A stretch of DNA of 17,432 bases from CAYLZN01 sp964387935 (GTDB lineage Bacteria; Acidobacteriota; Vicinamibacteria; Vicinamibacterales; JAFNAJ01). Position numbers and translations under genes: made by a program. The stretch's first letter is position 1, and every line of letters begins with the position of its first letter. The DNA is taken from positions 1 through 17,432 of the forward strand of contig CAYLZN010000093.1 of NCBI GenBank assembly GCA_964387935.1, in the 5' to 3' direction. The notes beneath the pieces are model-generated. The model was not told where the DNA came from, did no database searches, and worked only from the letters and a program-made list of their open reading frames with translations. Below are positions 16,582-17,432 of this stretch, in pieces.

Positions 16582-17432
16582 ATGTCATCGGCGATCGACG
16601 GTCTGGAACCTGCCCTCCTCTGGCGTCATTTCGCAGCCCTGTCGCGCATCCCGCGCTGTTCGAAATCCGAGACGGCCGCCGCCGCGTTCGTCATCGACCA
16701 GGCCAGGAAGTTCGGCCTGCCCTGCAAGCAGGACCAGGCTGGCAACGTCGTGGTTCGCAAGCCCGCGTCGAAGGGGCGCGATGGTGCTCCCAGCGTGTGC
16801 CTGCAGGGCCACCTCGACATGGTCTGCGAGAAGAACGCCAGCACGGTGCACGACTTCACAAAGGACCCCATCGAGCTCGTGCGCCGCGGCAACATGCTCA
16901 TGGCGAATGGTACGACGCTCGGCGCTGACAACGGCGTCGCCGTGGCGACGAACCTGGCTATCATGGAGGACACGAGCCTCGCCCATGGACCGCTCGAGTT
17001 CCTCTTCACGATCGATGAAGAGACCGGGCTGACCGGGGCCCACAAGCTCGAGCCTGGGTTTCTCGAGAGCACGATCCTGATGAACCTCGACTCGGAGGAA
17101 GAGGGGGCGCTTTACGTTGGTTGTTCCGGGGGCAAGGACACGACCGGCACCTGGACGCTCGCCTTCGATCCGGCCCCCGCGTCCCTCGTCGCCCTCGACG
17201 TCGCCGTGTCCGGCCTTCGCGGCGGGCACTCCGGCCTTGAAATAGACAAGGGGCGCGGCAATGCGCTGAAGACGATCGCGCGCGTGCTGTCGGACCTGGA
17301 CGCGCTCGGGGCCCGGCTGTCGCACCTCGAGGGCGGCAACAAGCGCAACGCCATCCCGCGCGAGGCGCATGCGCTGGTCTTCGTCCCGACGAAGAACCTC
17401 CCGGTGTGGCACGAGTCGGTGCTCGCGTACGA
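16582..17432 (+). CDS. pepD: PepD-type aminoacyl-histidine dipeptidase (M20C), C-terminus cut by window edge
   Basis: The frame is open from ATG 16582 to the right edge, giving 283 full codons of an expected ~485. It is a cytoplasmic di-zinc (M20 family) dipeptidase that splits Xaa-His and other dipeptides. Metal and catalytic residues of the family are in place: His77 and Asp79 in QGHLDMVCE, Asp116 in TLGADNG, the Glu146-Glu147 pair in DEETGLTGA and Asp170 in LDSEEEG, each three positions before the E. coli PepD equivalents. GLRGGHSGLEI (211-221) begins the lid/dimerisation domain. The last metal ligand, a C-terminal His, lies beyond the window. It is divergent from rex across a 121-nt spacer with two hairpins. 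Confidence 0.95.
   Translation, partial: MSSAIDGLEPALLWRHFAALSRIPRCSKSETAAAAFVIDQARKFGLPCKQDQAGNVVVRKPASKGRDGAPSVCLQGHLDMVCEKNASTVHDFTKDPIELVRRGNMLMANGTTLGADNGVAVATNLAIMEDTSLAHGPLEFLFTIDEETGLTGAHKLEPGFLESTILMNLDSEEEGALYVGCSGGKDTTGTWTLAFDPAPASLVALDVAVSGLRGGHSGLEIDKGRGNALKTIARVLSDLDALGARLSHLEGGNKRNAIPREAHALVFVPTKNLPVWHESVLAY

Noticed and set aside
16461..16583. 41-residue N-terminal extension of Rex
   Set aside because: It crosses the TATAAT and both hairpins and is low-complexity. Rex proteins are about 210 residues, which fits the ATG at 16460.

Overview
This window is a GC-rich bacterial chromosomal fragment, gene-dense, with short intergenic gaps and many 4-nt start/stop overlaps. The gene set is housekeeping and metabolic: Lon, a YitJ-type methionine/folate enzyme, complex I subunit NuoI, signal peptidase I, MoaC, Rex and PepD. 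It also has a Rex repressor outside the Gram-positives, a TPR plus peptidase-MA protein and LytS/LytTR signalling. Together these suggest an Acidobacteriota-like organism, possibly of the Vicinamibacteria type. That placement is inference from gene content and composition. A run of 10 Ns at 10162-10171 marks a scaffold join, so this is probably draft or metagenome-derived sequence. I see no rRNA, tRNA, CRISPR array, insertion sequence or phage gene.

Layout. (1) Positions 1-5086, minus strand: a compact operon of a ketosynthase with type II PKS KS-alpha-like motifs, an FAD oxidoreductase of the geranylgeranyl-reductase class, an ICMT-type membrane methyltransferase, then a TPR/peptidase-MA protein cut by the left edge. 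(2) Positions 5129-9468, plus strand: a second membrane methyltransferase (NnrU/MddA-like), Lon protease, and a GT-B glycosyltransferase-like gene that appears to start at CTG, overlapping the lon stop. (3) Positions 9452-12529, minus strand: a PmtA-like SAM methyltransferase, the N gap, then NuoI followed by a bifunctional homocysteine methyltransferase/methylenetetrahydrofolate reductase whose start overlaps the nuoI stop. (4) Positions 12572-15332, plus strand: LytS-type histidine kinase, LytTR response regulator and signal peptidase I. (5) Positions 15329-16460, minus strand: rex-moaC. (6) Position 16582 to the right edge, plus strand: PepD, cut by the edge.

How the genes may work together. 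The ketosynthase, flavoprotein and methyltransferase look like a minimal lipid or polyketide tailoring locus that would need an acyl carrier protein from elsewhere. The kinase and regulator form a two-component pair that probably shares a transcript with signal peptidase. Rex senses NADH/NAD+ and sits in an operon with molybdenum-cofactor gene moaC.

The points most worth a second look are: the changed active-site positions in the MTHFR half of the bifunctional enzyme and its coupling to an orphan nuoI; the KS-alpha-like mini-cluster; the CTG start; two divergent promoters with the same 42-bp geometry and near-leaderless starts; and a pair of mutually exclusive hairpins upstream of pepD. No stretch longer than about 125 bases lacks a gene.
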